Source of the DNA: JBBWZH01 sp035544115
GTDB taxonomy: Bacteria > Actinomycetota > Actinomycetes > Mycobacteriales > CADCTP01
Direction: 5' to 3'
DNA length: 64,000 nt
NCBI GenBank assembly: GCA_963714145.1
Contig: OY970235.1
Location: forward strand, 9,486,001-9,550,000
The notes under the pieces: model-generated
Seen by the model: only the letters and a program-made list of their open reading frames with translations
What the model was told of the DNA's origin: nothing
Database searches by the model: none
In this document: positions 8,633 through 18,009 of the stretch, piece after piece
Layout: each line of letters starts with the position of its first letter
How positions within the stretch are numbered: the stretch's first letter is position 1
Translations under genes and position numbers: made by a program

Positions 8633-10495
8633 TGTGCGGGATCGTCGGCGTCCGCCGGCTGGACGGGGCCCCGGTCGACCCGAGACTGCTCGCCACCATG
8701 GCCGAGCGGCTGCGCCACCGCGGCCCGGACGACATCGGCTACTGGGTGGACGGCCCGGTCGGCTTCGGCCACACCCGGCTGTCCATCATCGACATCGCCG
8801 GCTCCAGCCAGCCGATGTCCACACCGGACGGTCGGTGGACGGTCACCTTCAACGGCGAGATCCTCAACTACCGCGAGGTGCGCGAGCGGCTGGCCTACCC
8901 GTTCCGGACCAAGGGCGACACCGAGGTGCTGCTGGCCGCGCACGACGGCCTCGGCCTGGCCGGGGTGGAGCAACTGCGCGGCCAGTTCGCCTACGGCCTC
9001 TGGGACGCCGTGGACGGTGCGCTGCACCTGTTCCGGGACCGGATGGGCATCCTGCCGCTGTACTACTACGCCGACAGCACGGTGTTCGCGTTCGCGTCCG
9101 AGATCAAGGCGCTGCTGCCGGTGATCCCGCGGCCGAGCGTGGACCAGGACAGCCTGCCTGACTATCTGGCACACCGCTCCGTGCCGGCGCCGTTCACGCT
9201 GTTCGCCGGCGTCCGCAAGCTGCCGCAGGGGCACCGGCTCACGCTGGCGGCCGGCGGCCGGATCACCGTCACGCCGTACTGGGAGCTGCCGAACGAGCCG
9301 ACCGAGCGCCGGGTCGCGCCGGCCCAGGCGGTCGAGCTGGTCGCCGACGCGCTCACCGCGTCGGTGGCCGAGGCGCTGGTCGCGGACGTGCCGGTCGGCG
9401 CCTACCTGTCCGGCGGGCTGGACAGCAGCCTGATCACCGCGCTGGTGGCCAAGGCGCGCGGCGGCGGCACCGTGCAGACCTTCTCGGCCGGCTTCGGCGA
9501 CCCGCGGGTGGACGAGCTGCCCTGGGCCCGCCGGGTATCCGGGCTGCTCGGTACCGAGCACCACGAGGTGGTGGTGACGGCGGCCGACTTCACCGAGCTC
9601 TGGCCGCGGTTGACCTGGCACCGGGACGCGCCGCTGTCCGAGCCGGCCGACGTGGCCGTGTTCCGGCTGGCCGAGATGGCCCGCCGGGACGTGAAGGTGA
9701 TGCTGTCCGGCGAGGGCAGTGACGAGCTGTTCGGCGGTTACCCCAAGTACCGGGCGGCCCGGCTGGTGGAGTGGGCCGGCGTGCTGCCGGCCGGGGTGCG
9801 GGCCGGCGCGCTGGGCCGGCTGGAGCGCGCCCTGCCGGCGCGGCTGTCCCGGCTGGGCATCCTGCTGCGGGCGGCGCAGGCGGGCACCGCGGCGGAACGG
9901 ATGCGCGGCTGGTTCGCCCCGTTCACCGACGGCGGAGCGGGCCCGGCTGCTCGGCCGGGCGCCGCGCCGGGCCAACAGCCTGGCGCCGTACCAGCGGGCC
10001 CGCGGCGACGTGATCCGCCGGATGCTGTACGCCGACTCGCACTTCTGGCTCGCCGACAACCTGCTCGAGCGCGGCGACCGGATGTCGATGGCCGCGTCGC
10101 TGGAGCTGCGGCCACCGTTCCTGGACCACCGGCTGGTGGAGCTGGCGTTCAGCCTGCCCAGTTCGGTCAAGGTCCGGGGCGGGACAACCAAATGGGTGGT
10201 CAAGGAGGTCGCCCGCCGATATCTGCCGGCAGACGTGGTCGACCGCCGCAAGGTCGGCTTCCGGGTGCCGCTGGACGCCTGGTTCCGATCCGGCCTGCGC
10301 GAGATGGCCTGGGATCTGCTGACCGGACCATCCTCGTTCGTCGCGGACATCCTTGACCGGACCGCGGTCAACGCTTTGCTCACCGGCCACGACCGTGCCG
10401 TCCGGGACGAGCAGGCTCGCTTGTGGACGCTGCTGTCGCTGGAGGTGTGGCACCGCGAATTCTCCCGCGCCTGCCGGGAGGAGGTGACCGCATGA
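8632..10495 (+). CDS. asnB: Asparagine synthase-type glutamine amidotransferase (frameshifted in this sequence)
   Basis: Begins MCGIVGV, leaving Cys2 as the glutaminase nucleophile after Met removal; RHRGPDD and FNGEILNYRE are further class II amidotransferase motifs. The C-terminal synthetase domain has the ATP-binding SGGLDSS loop and SGEGSDELFGGY. One extra base at 9930/9931 (GAC-G before GCGGAG) breaks the frame; without it the protein is 620 residues and continues as AERARLLG to the end. AsnB-type enzymes recur in bacterial polysaccharide clusters, where they probably amidate a sugar or an attached group. Start and stop both overlap neighbours (TGATG at 8632, ATGA at 10492). Confidence 0.85.
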
Positions 10496-10529
10496 CCGAG
10501 CTTCCGAGGGAGCGCCGGGGTCGACAACG

Positions 10530-10535
10530 TATAGT
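10530..10535 (+). promoter_or_regulatory. Candidate -10 element TATAGT
   Basis: TATAGT stands out in very GC-rich sequence 38 bp before the preferred GTG start of the Wzz-like gene. No convincing -35 is seen. If used, it gives the chain-length gene its own transcript within the operon and would rule out the upstream ATG 10492 as the main start. Confidence 0.35.
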
Positions 10536-10572
10536 GATTGCGGGTGGGCGGGAAGGTGACCAGGGGGGCTCC

Positions 10573-11346
10573 GTGGACTTCGTGAGCGCTCTGCTCGTCC
10601 TGGTGCGGCACTGGCTCGTCGTTCTGAACGGTGCGGTGCTGACGATCGGGGCGACCGTCGCGCTGTTCGTGGCGGTGCCGCCGACGTACCAGGCGACCAG
10701 TTCGTCGGTGCTGCTGGTGCCGGCGCAGCCCGGCGCGACCGAGGCCGGCCAGTTGAATCCGTACCTCGGGTTCGGCAGCTCGCTCGGGATCGTCGCGCAG
10801 ATCACCGCGCGCCGGATGAACAACCCGGCCACCGGCGAGAAGCTGACCAAGCAGGGCGCCACCGCCGCGTACCTGGTCGACATCGTGCCTGGCGACGCGC
10901 CGATGCTCTCAGTGACCGCGACCTCGCAGGACGAGCAGGCCGCGCTGCGCACCGCGAAGATCGTCAACTCGGCCATCAGCACCGAACTCCGGGACAGTCA
11001 GGTCGCCCTCGGCGCGCCGACCAACCTGCTGATCCAGACCAGCCCGGTGACCACGGCCACCCAGGCGGTGCTCAAGCGGGGCAGCCAGATCCGGGCCCTG
11101 GCCGCGGCGCTGGTGCTCGGCATCGCCGGCACGATCATCTCCGCGTTCATCGCCGAGAGCGTCCGGGTTCGGCGGGCCAGGTTCCGCGCCGACCCCGGCC
11201 ACTTCGACCGGCGCCGCCGGCCGAAGTCCGGTGCCGGCGGTGGGCCCGGGTCGGGCCAGGGCGGCGCGGTGGACGAGCCGACCGAGACGATCCCGGCGCT
11301 GCATCCGGCGCTGGGCGGCCGTGGCCAGGCCCGCGCCGAGCCCTGA
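10573..11346 (+). CDS. Wzz/YveK-like polysaccharide chain-length or co-polymerase protein
   Basis: The preferred start is GTG 10573, preceded by GGGGGG; ATG 10492 overlapping the previous stop is possible and adds 27 basic residues. The protein has an N-terminal membrane helix (VVLNGAVLTIGATVALFVAV), a periplasm-side region of about 150 residues with PPTYQATSSSVLLV near the helix exit, and a second helix (ALVLGIAGTIISAF) followed by a basic, Gly-rich tail. This two-helix plan is that of Wzz/CapA-type regulators of polymer length. No tyrosine-kinase domain is fused or adjacent. Confidence 0.75.
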   Translation: MDFVSALLVLVRHWLVVLNGAVLTIGATVALFVAVPPTYQATSSSVLLVPAQPGATEAGQLNPYLGFGSSLGIVAQITARRMNNPATGEKLTKQGATAAYLVDIVPGDAPMLSVTATSQDEQAALRTAKIVNSAISTELRDSQVALGAPTNLLIQTSPVTTATQAVLKRGSQIRALAAALVLGIAGTIISAFIAESVRVRRARFRADPGHFDRRRRPKSGAGGGPGSGQGGAVDEPTETIPALHPALGGRGQARAEP

Positions 11347-11426
11347 GCCGGGGCTGAGCCGGTCGACGCCGGCTGGTCGGCCATTGTGGACAGTCCGGTG
11401 CGCAGCTGCGGGATAGGGGAGCCGGC

Positions 11427-12776
11427 ATGGGAAGGCGGCTGGCCAGGCGGATGGCGAAGCCGCGCGGCGACGCGCGCGGCCTGCTGGTCGGGTACGCGGT
11501 GCTGCTCTTCATGTTGCCGGCACAGCTGATCTTCGGTCCGCTCGGCGCCAGCGGCACGCCGGCCGGCGTGGTCGGCATCGGCTTCGTCTTCTACTGGCTG
11601 ATGATGCGGCTGATCCCGGATTCCGGCACCGCGGTCGGCCTGCAGCCGATCCGGGTCGCGGTCGGTCTGTTCTGCGCCGCGATCCTGGTGGCGTACGCGT
11701 ACGGCACGCTGCACCCGCTGCCGCCGGACCAGTTGTCGGCCGCCGACCGCGGGCTGCTGTCGATGCTGTCCTGGCTGGGCGTCACGCTGGTGACGGCCGA
11801 CATGCTGCGGGACTGGTTCAGCCTGCGGCGGCTGGTGCGGGTCATCGTCCTGCTGGTCGGCATCATCGCCGCGATGGGGCTGCTGCAGTTCGCCAGCGGC
11901 TTCAACCTGGCCGACCTCTACCACATCCCCGGTTTGAAGGTGAACTACGACGTCGCGGTGGTGACCGAGCGGTCCGACTTCCGCCGGGTCGCCGCGACCG
12001 CCTCGCACCCGATCGAGTTCGGCGTGGTGCTGGCGATGGCGCTGCCGCTGGCGCTGCATGTCGCGTTCCACGCGCAGACCCGCAAGTGGCTGTGGTGGGG
12101 CTGCGTGCTGATGATCGCGGTGGCCAGCCCGATGTCGCTGTCCCGGTCGGCGATCCTGGGCCTGTTCGTCGCGTTCATCGTGCTGTTCGCGGGCTGGCCG
12201 ACCAGCCGCCGGCTCGGCGTGCTGCTGGTGATGCCGGTCTTCATCGTGGTGCTCCGGTTCGCCGTACCCGGGCTGGTCGGCACGATCAAGAGCCTGTTCA
12301 CCGGCCTGTCCAAGGATCCGAGCATCCAGGGCCGGACCGACGACTACAAGGTGGTCGGCCAGTTCATCGACCAGTCGCCCTGGTTCGGCCGCGGCTTCGG
12401 CACCTTCATCCCGAAGGACTTCTTCACCCTCGACAACCAGTACCTCGGCATCATCATCGAGTGTGGCTACATTGGACTCGCGGCGCTGATCCTCCTGTTC
12501 CTGACGGGGTTCGTGACCGCGCGCGGCGCCCGGATCCGGTCCACCGACCCGGAGCAGCGTGACCTGGCCCAGTCGCTGGCCGCCTCGACCCTGGTGGCCG
12601 GCCTCGGCTACGTGACCTTCGACGGGTTGGGTTTCCCCATGGTGACCGGTCTGCTGTTCCTGCTGCTGGGCTGCATCGGCGCGCTGTGGCGGATCTCCCG
12701 CAAGCGCCCGGACGAGCCGGTGGAGCCGCCGGCGGCGCCCGCGGTGACACCGGTGCGGGTGATGGTGCCGCGATGA
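11427..12776 (+). CDS. O-antigen polymerase/ligase family membrane protein (Wzy_C-like)
   Basis: A 449-residue protein with about 10-12 hydrophobic helices. The large extracytoplasmic loop near residues 285-340 carries IQGRTDDYKVVGQFI and SPWFGRGFGTF, a pattern typical of the Wzy/WaaL superfamily, with the Arg and the FGRGFGTF turn conserved. It would polymerise or transfer undecaprenyl-linked repeats made by the neighbouring glycosyltransferases. It starts at ATG 11427 after AGGGGAGCCGGC, and 10 bp separate its stop from the next gene. Confidence 0.83.
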   Translation: MGRRLARRMAKPRGDARGLLVGYAVLLFMLPAQLIFGPLGASGTPAGVVGIGFVFYWLMMRLIPDSGTAVGLQPIRVAVGLFCAAILVAYAYGTLHPLPPDQLSAADRGLLSMLSWLGVTLVTADMLRDWFSLRRLVRVIVLLVGIIAAMGLLQFASGFNLADLYHIPGLKVNYDVAVVTERSDFRRVAATASHPIEFGVVLAMALPLALHVAFHAQTRKWLWWGCVLMIAVASPMSLSRSAILGLFVAFIVLFAGWPTSRRLGVLLVMPVFIVVLRFAVPGLVGTIKSLFTGLSKDPSIQGRTDDYKVVGQFIDQSPWFGRGFGTFIPKDFFTLDNQYLGIIIECGYIGLAALILLFLTGFVTARGARIRSTDPEQRDLAQSLAASTLVAGLGYVTFDGLGFPMVTGLLFLLLGCIGALWRISRKRPDEPVEPPAAPAVTPVRVMVPR

Positions 12777-12786
12777 GGCCGGTCCG

Positions 12787-13935
12787 GTGAGGCTGGGCTT
12801 CGCCTGCGGCTGGGAGAACCCGCCGCAGCCCACCTGGTCGTACACGCCGTGGAACCTGCGCGCGGCGCTGGCCTCCCGGGTCGACCTGGTCGACCTCGGG
12901 ATCCACTATCCGCGCCCGGTACAGCTCGGGCTCAAGGCCGCGTGCGCGCGCCGGCACCGCGGCCAGTGGGTCTCGATGTGGCGGCACTCCCGCCCGGCCC
13001 GCCGGTACGGCGAGGTGGTGCTGGCCCGGGCCGCGCGGGCCCGTCCGGTGGACGCGGTGCTCCAGATCCAGGATCTGGCCGCCTTCCGCGGCCCGCCGTA
13101 CCTGCTCTACCAGGACCTGTCGTACGACGTGCTGCTGGAACGGGCCGGCGAACCCGGCGGGCTGACGCACTTCCCCAGCCTGTCGATGGACGCGGTGCGC
13201 CGGCTGCGGGACCGGCAGTTGGAGATCTATGCCCGGGCGGCCGGGGTGCTGGCGATGAGCGGCTGGTTCGCCGACCACCTGGTCAAGAATTCCGGCGTGC
13301 CGGCCGACCGGGTGCACGTGGTGCACCCGGGAGCGTCCGCTTTGGACAGTCGGGTGGTCGGCGACGCGGCAGGCCCGGCGGCGGACGCGGTGCGCCGGCG
13401 CCTGGACGGGCCCCGGCGGCGGCTGCTGTTCGTCGGCAAGGACTTCCACACCAAGGCCGGCGAGGTGGTGGTCGCCGCCGCCGGGCTGCTGCGCCGCGAC
13501 CTCGACCCGGAGTTGACGCTGACCGTGGTCGGCCCGGCGACCTGGCCGCTGCCCGGTGCGGTGCCGTCCGGCGTGGACTTCCGCGGCCGGCTGCCGGTCG
13601 CCGCGGTGGCCCGGCTCTACGACGAGCACGACCTGTTCGTGCTGCCGTCCCGGTTCGAGGGCTTCGGTATCTCGTTCGTCGAGGCGCTCGCGCACGGCCT
13701 GCCCTGCGTGGGCCGGCGGGCCTTCGCCATGCCGGAGATCGTCGTTCCCGGCCGCAACGGCGACCTGGTCGACACCGACGACCCCGCCGACCTGGCCGCC
13801 CGGATCGCCGCGCTGCTGGCCGACGACGCGCTGTACGAACGGGTCGCCGCCGACGCCGACGACGTGGTGCGGCACTACTCCTGGGGCCGCGCCGCCGACG
13901 ACGTCGTCATCGCCGCCAAGACGGTCCTGGGTTAG
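12787..13935 (+). CDS. Glycosyltransferase family 4 protein
   Basis: A 382-residue GT-B enzyme. The C-terminal nucleotide-sugar half shows RLLFVGKDFHTKAGEVVV, LTVVGPATWPLPG and the E-x7-E region LPSRFEGFGISFVEALA, followed by GRNGDLVDTDDPADLA. These are hallmarks of GT4 retaining transferases. The N-terminal acceptor domain starts MRLGFACGWE and is less conserved. It follows the polymerase gene closely and is the last gene before a 170-bp gap with its own putative promoter. The sugar is not predictable. Confidence 0.86.
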   Translation: MRLGFACGWENPPQPTWSYTPWNLRAALASRVDLVDLGIHYPRPVQLGLKAACARRHRGQWVSMWRHSRPARRYGEVVLARAARARPVDAVLQIQDLAAFRGPPYLLYQDLSYDVLLERAGEPGGLTHFPSLSMDAVRRLRDRQLEIYARAAGVLAMSGWFADHLVKNSGVPADRVHVVHPGASALDSRVVGDAAGPAADAVRRRLDGPRRRLLFVGKDFHTKAGEVVVAAAGLLRRDLDPELTLTVVGPATWPLPGAVPSGVDFRGRLPVAAVARLYDEHDLFVLPSRFEGFGISFVEALAHGLPCVGRRAFAMPEIVVPGRNGDLVDTDDPADLAARIAALLADDALYERVAADADDVVRHYSWGRAADDVVIAAKTVLG

Positions 13936-14038
13936 CCGCTGTGCCGTGTCCGGCGCCGGTCGGGTGGCGGTGCCGGGCGTTCGGGTGATGTGTCCGGACC
14001 GGGCCGGACTGCGATAACGGCCGGCCGGCCCGCCGGGC

Positions 14039-14044
14039 TACGAT
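14039..14044 (+). promoter_or_regulatory. Candidate -10 element TACGAT
   Basis: TACGAT lies 61 bp before ATG 14105 in the 169-bp gap between two glycosyltransferase genes. The downstream gene has GGGGGG ahead of its ATG. No clear -35. It could start a separate transcript for the second glycosyltransferase and the nucleotidyltransferase. Confidence 0.3.
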
Positions 14045-14104
14045 GCTGCTGGCGCTGCCCGTTTTGCTGAGGCGGCGCGACACGACGGCTGGGGGGCTGT
14101 TCGG

Positions 14105-15502
14105 ATGACCGACCGCGGTGGTGCGGGTGCCGCGCACGTGCTGATCGTGGTACAGAACCTGCCGGTGCCGCTGGATCGCCGGGTCTGGTTGGAATGCCAG
14201 GCCCTGGTCGCCGCCGGGTACCGGGTGTCGGTGATCTGCCCGAAAGGCCCGGGCGATCCCGGCTACGCCGAGATCGACGGGGTGCGGATCTGGAAGTACC
14301 GGCCGGCCCCGGCCACCGCCGGCACGCTCTCCTACCTGTACGAGTTCTGCTACAGCTGGCTGCGCACCGCGCTGCTCGCGCGGCGGGTCTGGCGGCAGGA
14401 CAGGTTCGACGTGCTGCAGGCGTGCAACCCACCTGACACCTACTGGGCGCTGGCGCTGCTCTACCGCCGCCGCGGCGTGACGTTCGTCTACGACCAGCAC
14501 GACCTGAACCCGGAGGTGTTCCTCTCCCGGTTCGGCACCCCGCAGGGGCTGCTGGCGAAGCTGCAGTACCGCGGCCTGTGCTGGCTGGAGCGGCGCACCT
14601 ACCGGGCCGCCCGGCACGTGATCGCCACCAACGAGTCGTACCGGAACGTGGCGATGACCCGCGGCGGCCGGTACCCCGAGCAGGTCACGGTGGTCCGGAG
14701 CGGACCGGACACCAGCGCGATGCGACCGGTCGCCGGGCTGCCGGAACTGCGCAACGGCCGCCGCTACCTGGCCGCGTACCTCGGCATCATGGGCCCCCAG
14801 GACGGCGTGGAGATGGTGCTGCTCGCGCTGGACGTGCTGGTGCACCGGATGGGCCGGCGCGACCTGCACGTGGCGCTGCTCGGCTTCGGTGACTGCTACG
14901 ACGACCTGGTGCGGTTGTCCGGCCAGCTCGACCTCACCGACTACGTCACCTTCACCGGCCGGGCCGACCAGCGGCAGATCGTCGAGTATCTGTCCACTGC
15001 GGACATCGGCCTCTCGCCGGATCCGAAGAGCCCGCTCAATGATGTGTCCACAATGAACAAGACGATGGAGTACATGAGCTTCGCGGTGCCGGTGATCGCT
15101 TTCGACCTGGCCGAGACCCGCGTCTCGGCCGGCGACTGCGCCATCTACGTGGAGCCGACCGGTGAGACCGCCGACGAGGCCGAGCGGTACGCCAAGGCCA
15201 TCGCCGAGTTGCTGGACGACGTGGACCGCCGGGTCGCGATGGGCCTGGCCGCCCGCGATCGCGCCGTCCGCGAGCTGGACTGGGCTCCGCAGCGGGCCCG
15301 GTACGTGTCCGTCTTCGACCGGCTGCTGGACCGGCCCCCGGCCGCCCCGACCATCCCGGACGCCACCGCCGGGCTGCCCGACGGAGCCGGTGGACCGGCG
15401 GTCGAATCGGGAGAGCGGTTCGGACATCCGGTGGTCGACCTGGTCGATCCGGCCGCGCTGGAGCGGCACATCCGCGACCGCTGCGCCCCGGAAGTGTCGT
15501 AG
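14105..15502 (+). CDS. Glycosyltransferase family 4 protein
   Basis: A 465-residue GT-B enzyme. VLIVVQNLPVPLDRRVWLE at the N-terminus is a feature of GT4 proteins in polysaccharide loci, and FVYDQHDLNPEVF follows near residue 125. The C-terminal half contains AAYLGIMGPQDGVEMVL, ALLGFGDCYDDL and MNKTMEYMSFAVPVIAFDL, with the Glu that contacts the donor sugar. The last 70 residues are a low-complexity tail outside the catalytic fold. The start ATG follows a G-rich ribosome site. It is followed 13 bp later by the nucleotidyltransferase gene. Confidence 0.87.
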   Translation: MTDRGGAGAAHVLIVVQNLPVPLDRRVWLECQALVAAGYRVSVICPKGPGDPGYAEIDGVRIWKYRPAPATAGTLSYLYEFCYSWLRTALLARRVWRQDRFDVLQACNPPDTYWALALLYRRRGVTFVYDQHDLNPEVFLSRFGTPQGLLAKLQYRGLCWLERRTYRAARHVIATNESYRNVAMTRGGRYPEQVTVVRSGPDTSAMRPVAGLPELRNGRRYLAAYLGIMGPQDGVEMVLLALDVLVHRMGRRDLHVALLGFGDCYDDLVRLSGQLDLTDYVTFTGRADQRQIVEYLSTADIGLSPDPKSPLNDVSTMNKTMEYMSFAVPVIAFDLAETRVSAGDCAIYVEPTGETADEAERYAKAIAELLDDVDRRVAMGLAARDRAVRELDWAPQRARYVSVFDRLLDRPPAAPTIPDATAGLPDGAGGPAVESGERFGHPVVDLVDPAALERHIRDRCAPEVS

Positions 15503-15515
15503 GTCGGCGGGTTCG

Positions 15516-16697
15516 ATGGGCCGCGCCGGCCGGGTTCTGGTCGCCTGCACCCGCGACCGGCCGCCGAACCAGCCGGTGCCGGAACTGGCCGGCTACGTCG
15601 AGCGGCGCGGCCTGGCCGAGCTCGGCCCGCTGGCCGTCCGGCACGGCGTGGTCGGGTGCCTGTGGACGGCGCTGCGCACTGCCGGGCTGGCCGACCGGCC
15701 CGGCACCGCCGAGCTGCGCGCCGCGCATTCGGCCACGGTGGCGGGGCACCTGCGGGCGCTGGCGGATCTGCGCCTGGTCGATCGGGCGCTGACCGCGGCC
15801 GGCGTCGGGTACCTCGTCCTCAAAGGGCCGGTGCTGGCCGGGGCGGTCTACCGCCGGCCGGACCTGCGGTCCTATGTGGACGTTGACGTGCTGGTCGCAC
15901 CGGCCGACTTCGCCGCCGCGCTGGCGGCGCTGGAATCCGCCGGCTGCGCGGTGTTCGAGCGGAACTGGCAACTGGCCCGGGACCGGCTGCTCGGCGAGCT
16001 GCGGCTGTTCACTCCGAGCGGGTTGGTGCTGGACCTGCACTGGCACGTGATCGCCGACCGGTCGATCCGGGCGGCGTTCCGGCTGGACCTGGCCGCGGTC
16101 CGGGGCCGGGCCCGCACCGTCCGGCTGGCTGGCCGGGACGTGCGCACGCTGGACCCGGCCGACACCGTCGTACATCTGGCTCTGCACGCCGCGCTGGCCG
16201 GCGGGCACCGGCTGATCTGGCTGAAGGACCTGGAGCAGGCCCTGCTGGCCCCGGATGCTCCACAGTGGACGGAGCTGGTCCGGCGGGCGGCCGAGTGGCG
16301 GGCCGGCCCGGCGACGGCGCTGATGCTGGCCCGGGCCAGCCGCACGCTGGGTGTGCCGGTGCCGGCCAGCGTGCTGCGCCGGCTGGTGCCGGACCGCCGC
16401 TGGCGGATGGTCGGCCGGCTCGCCGACGTGGTCTCGCCGGTGTCCCGCGGGGCCGGCTCGGCGCGGCCTTCGGTCGGCCGGATCGTGGCCCGGGCGGCCC
16501 GCGCGGACGGCCCGGCCAGCCGGCACGAGCTGGCCCGCCGTACCGCCGGCTGGGTCGGCACCGCGATCACCGGCGGCCGGCACGACCGCGACCGTGATCG
16601 CCTCTTCGACCCGGACGACAACGAGTCGGCCGCTTTCCCCAGCGGCGGCCCGACCGGTCGCGCCGCCTACCTGGACGAGGTCAGCCTGTCCGGTTGA
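15516..16697 (+). CDS. Nucleotidyltransferase family protein (PF14907-like)
   Basis: A 393-residue protein starting at ATG 15516. YLVLKGPVLAGAVYRRPDLR followed by SYVDVDVLV matches the nucleotidyltransferase glycine and D-x-D motifs of the uncharacterised NTP_transf_5 family; WHVIADRSIRAAF and LDPADTVVHLALHAAL follow. Members recur in surface-polysaccharide clusters, often with PqqD-like and HprK-related genes, as here. The target of nucleotidyl transfer is unknown; a lipid carrier, sugar or small protein are all possible. Its last 17 bp overlap the end of the convergent kinase-like gene. Confidence 0.72.
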   Translation: MGRAGRVLVACTRDRPPNQPVPELAGYVERRGLAELGPLAVRHGVVGCLWTALRTAGLADRPGTAELRAAHSATVAGHLRALADLRLVDRALTAAGVGYLVLKGPVLAGAVYRRPDLRSYVDVDVLVAPADFAAALAALESAGCAVFERNWQLARDRLLGELRLFTPSGLVLDLHWHVIADRSIRAAFRLDLAAVRGRARTVRLAGRDVRTLDPADTVVHLALHAALAGGHRLIWLKDLEQALLAPDAPQWTELVRRAAEWRAGPATALMLARASRTLGVPVPASVLRRLVPDRRWRMVGRLADVVSPVSRGAGSARPSVGRIVARAARADGPASRHELARRTAGWVGTAITGGRHDRDRDRLFDPDDNESAAFPSGGPTGRAAYLDEVSLSG

Positions 16698-17451
16698 GCA
16701 GTTCGGCGAGCAGCCGCGCGGCGTCCCGGGGATGGCCGAGGTCCAGGTACCAGGTGCTGGCCGCGGCGACGACCCGGTGGGTGAGCGCGAACGCCTGCTG
16801 CGGGCGGTGGTGCGCGGTGAACGAGCGGCGCAGCAGTTCGGCCACCGCGGCGCCGCGCGGCGCCGGGTGCAGCGCGGCCGCGCCGCCCGGGTCGGTCCGG
16901 CGAGGTAGCAGGACGTGCGCCAGCGCAAGGGGTTCCGCCGCGACCCGCGCACCGATATCGGCGACGGTCAGCACGATCTCCGCCGGCGGGGCGGCCACCC
17001 CGGCCGGCCGGGCGGCGGGCCGGGCACCGGCCAGTTCGGCGGCGGCCGGGGCGAGGGCCAGCGGGCGCGGGTAGGGGCGGGCCGCACCGGTCGACCAGTC
17101 CAGGCAGAGCGCCTCGTCCGAGCCGTAGTCCAGCCCGGCCAGCAGGCAGGCGACGGTCAGCGTGGTCTTGCCGGTGCCGGACGGCCCGGGGAACGCGATC
17201 GCCTGGCTGCCGCCGGCGACCATGCCGGCGTGCACCGCCAGGCAGCCGGCCCGGGCCAGCGCGGCCGCGTTCAGCTCAGCCAGCACGACTCCGATATCGA
17301 CATCCGATGCGACGGGCAGCCGTACCGGTTCGGGGTCCGCCGGGCCGGCCGGGAACGTCGCCAGCAGCCGGCTCAGTTCCGCGGCCAGGTCAGGGTCGGC
17401 GCAGTCGAGCGCGAACGGGGTACCGAGCAGGGAGACCCGGAGCGTCGGCAC
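16681..17451 (-). CDS. HPr(Ser) kinase-related protein (HprK-like P-loop)
   Basis: A 256-residue protein with VHAGMVAGGSQAIAFPGPSG leading into the Walker A motif GPSGTGKTTLT near residue 91, then LDYGSDEALCLD, as in the HprK/PEPCK fold of HprK-related kinases. The second half is rich in Ala and Pro and differs from classical HprK; no HPr gene is nearby. It is downstream of the PqqD-like gene on the same strand (60-bp gap) and convergent with the nucleotidyltransferase. Proteobacterial HprK-related kinase A genes sit in the same kind of PqqD and exopolysaccharide setting. The phosphorylated substrate is unknown. Confidence 0.72.
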   Translation of the reverse strand: MPTLRVSLLGTPFALDCADPDLAAELSRLLATFPAGPADPEPVRLPVASDVDIGVVLAELNAAALARAGCLAVHAGMVAGGSQAIAFPGPSGTGKTTLTVACLLAGLDYGSDEALCLDWSTGAARPYPRPLALAPAAAELAGARPAARPAGVAAPPAEIVLTVADIGARVAAEPLALAHVLLPRRTDPGGAAALHPAPRGAAVAELLRRSFTAHHRPQQAFALTHRVVAAASTWYLDLGHPRDAARLLAELLNRTG

Positions 17452-17511
17452 GTCCGCGGAGGGTAGTGCACCGCTGACTGTCCACCCTGGACGATGGCGA
17501 CCGCGGCGCGG

Positions 17512-17808
17512 TCAGGCCGCTGCCGGACCGGAGGCGAGCAGTCCGGCGGCTTCCAGTTCGGTGATGATCCGCACGACATCCGGACGGATCGATGCATTGC
17601 TGACCCGATATGCCGCGGCGAGCAGTTCGACGATCTCGTCCAGCGTGTGCTCACCATCGAGCAGCCGCCAGACGTCGCTGGCGGTGGCATTCAACACCAG
17701 CGCCTGGCTGGTCGCGCTGTCGTAGAGGCTGATATCGCCGTCGAGTTCCAGCGCCTGCACGGTCGGCCGGGGTGGCCCCACTGTCCGGCCGGTTCGTTCG
17801 GGACTCAC
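17512..17808 (-). CDS. PqqD-like peptide-binding protein
   Basis: Start GTG 17808 gives 98 residues, matching the size of PqqD domains; the frame stays open upstream but the extension is low-complexity. The pattern is typical: VQALELDGDISLYDSATSQA, then LNATASDVWRLLDGEHTLDE, then a helical end with IRPDVVRIITELEAAGLLA. PqqD proteins hold precursor peptides for modifying enzymes, and related ones occur without a known peptide in exopolysaccharide loci. It reads divergently from the small LPFTG protein gene, a candidate client. Confidence 0.8.
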   Translation of the reverse strand: MSPERTGRTVGPPRPTVQALELDGDISLYDSATSQALVLNATASDVWRLLDGEHTLDEIVELLAAAYRVSNASIRPDVVRIITELEAAGLLASGPAAA

Positions 17809-17955
17809 TGCCGAAGGGTACGTTCGCACGGCCGGACGCACACTTCTGGTGCAGGGCTGCGACAGGCTGCCGCACTGTGCTCGGAACCACCCGGCCGGGG
17901 GCGCCTTTCCGATCACGATCGCGCGGATGCCCCTGTGGCTACGGATGATCGTCGC

Positions 17956-17961
17956 TATGCT
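17956..17961 (+). promoter_or_regulatory. Candidate -10 TATGCT and palindrome between pqqD-like and LPFTG genes
   Basis: TATGCT lies 49 bp before GTG 18010. Just downstream, GCTAGCGGTAGC and GCGCGTCACGCGC form short palindromes that could be an operator. The 200-bp region separates the divergent PqqD-like (-) and LPFTG-protein (+) genes, so shared control is possible. No -35 consensus is visible. Confidence 0.35.
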
Positions 17962-18009
17962 AGCGGTAGCGCGTCACGCGCCTGGGGGATCAGCAGTGGG
18001 GGGCAAGCC

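Noticed and set aside
8632..10495. Lasso-peptide cyclase, because an AsnB homologue and a PqqD-like protein occur in the same region.
   Set aside because: The protein has a complete N-terminal glutaminase domain beginning MCGIVG, no leader protease gene is nearby and it sits inside a glycosyltransferase operon. The PqqD-like gene is paired with an HprK-related kinase instead.
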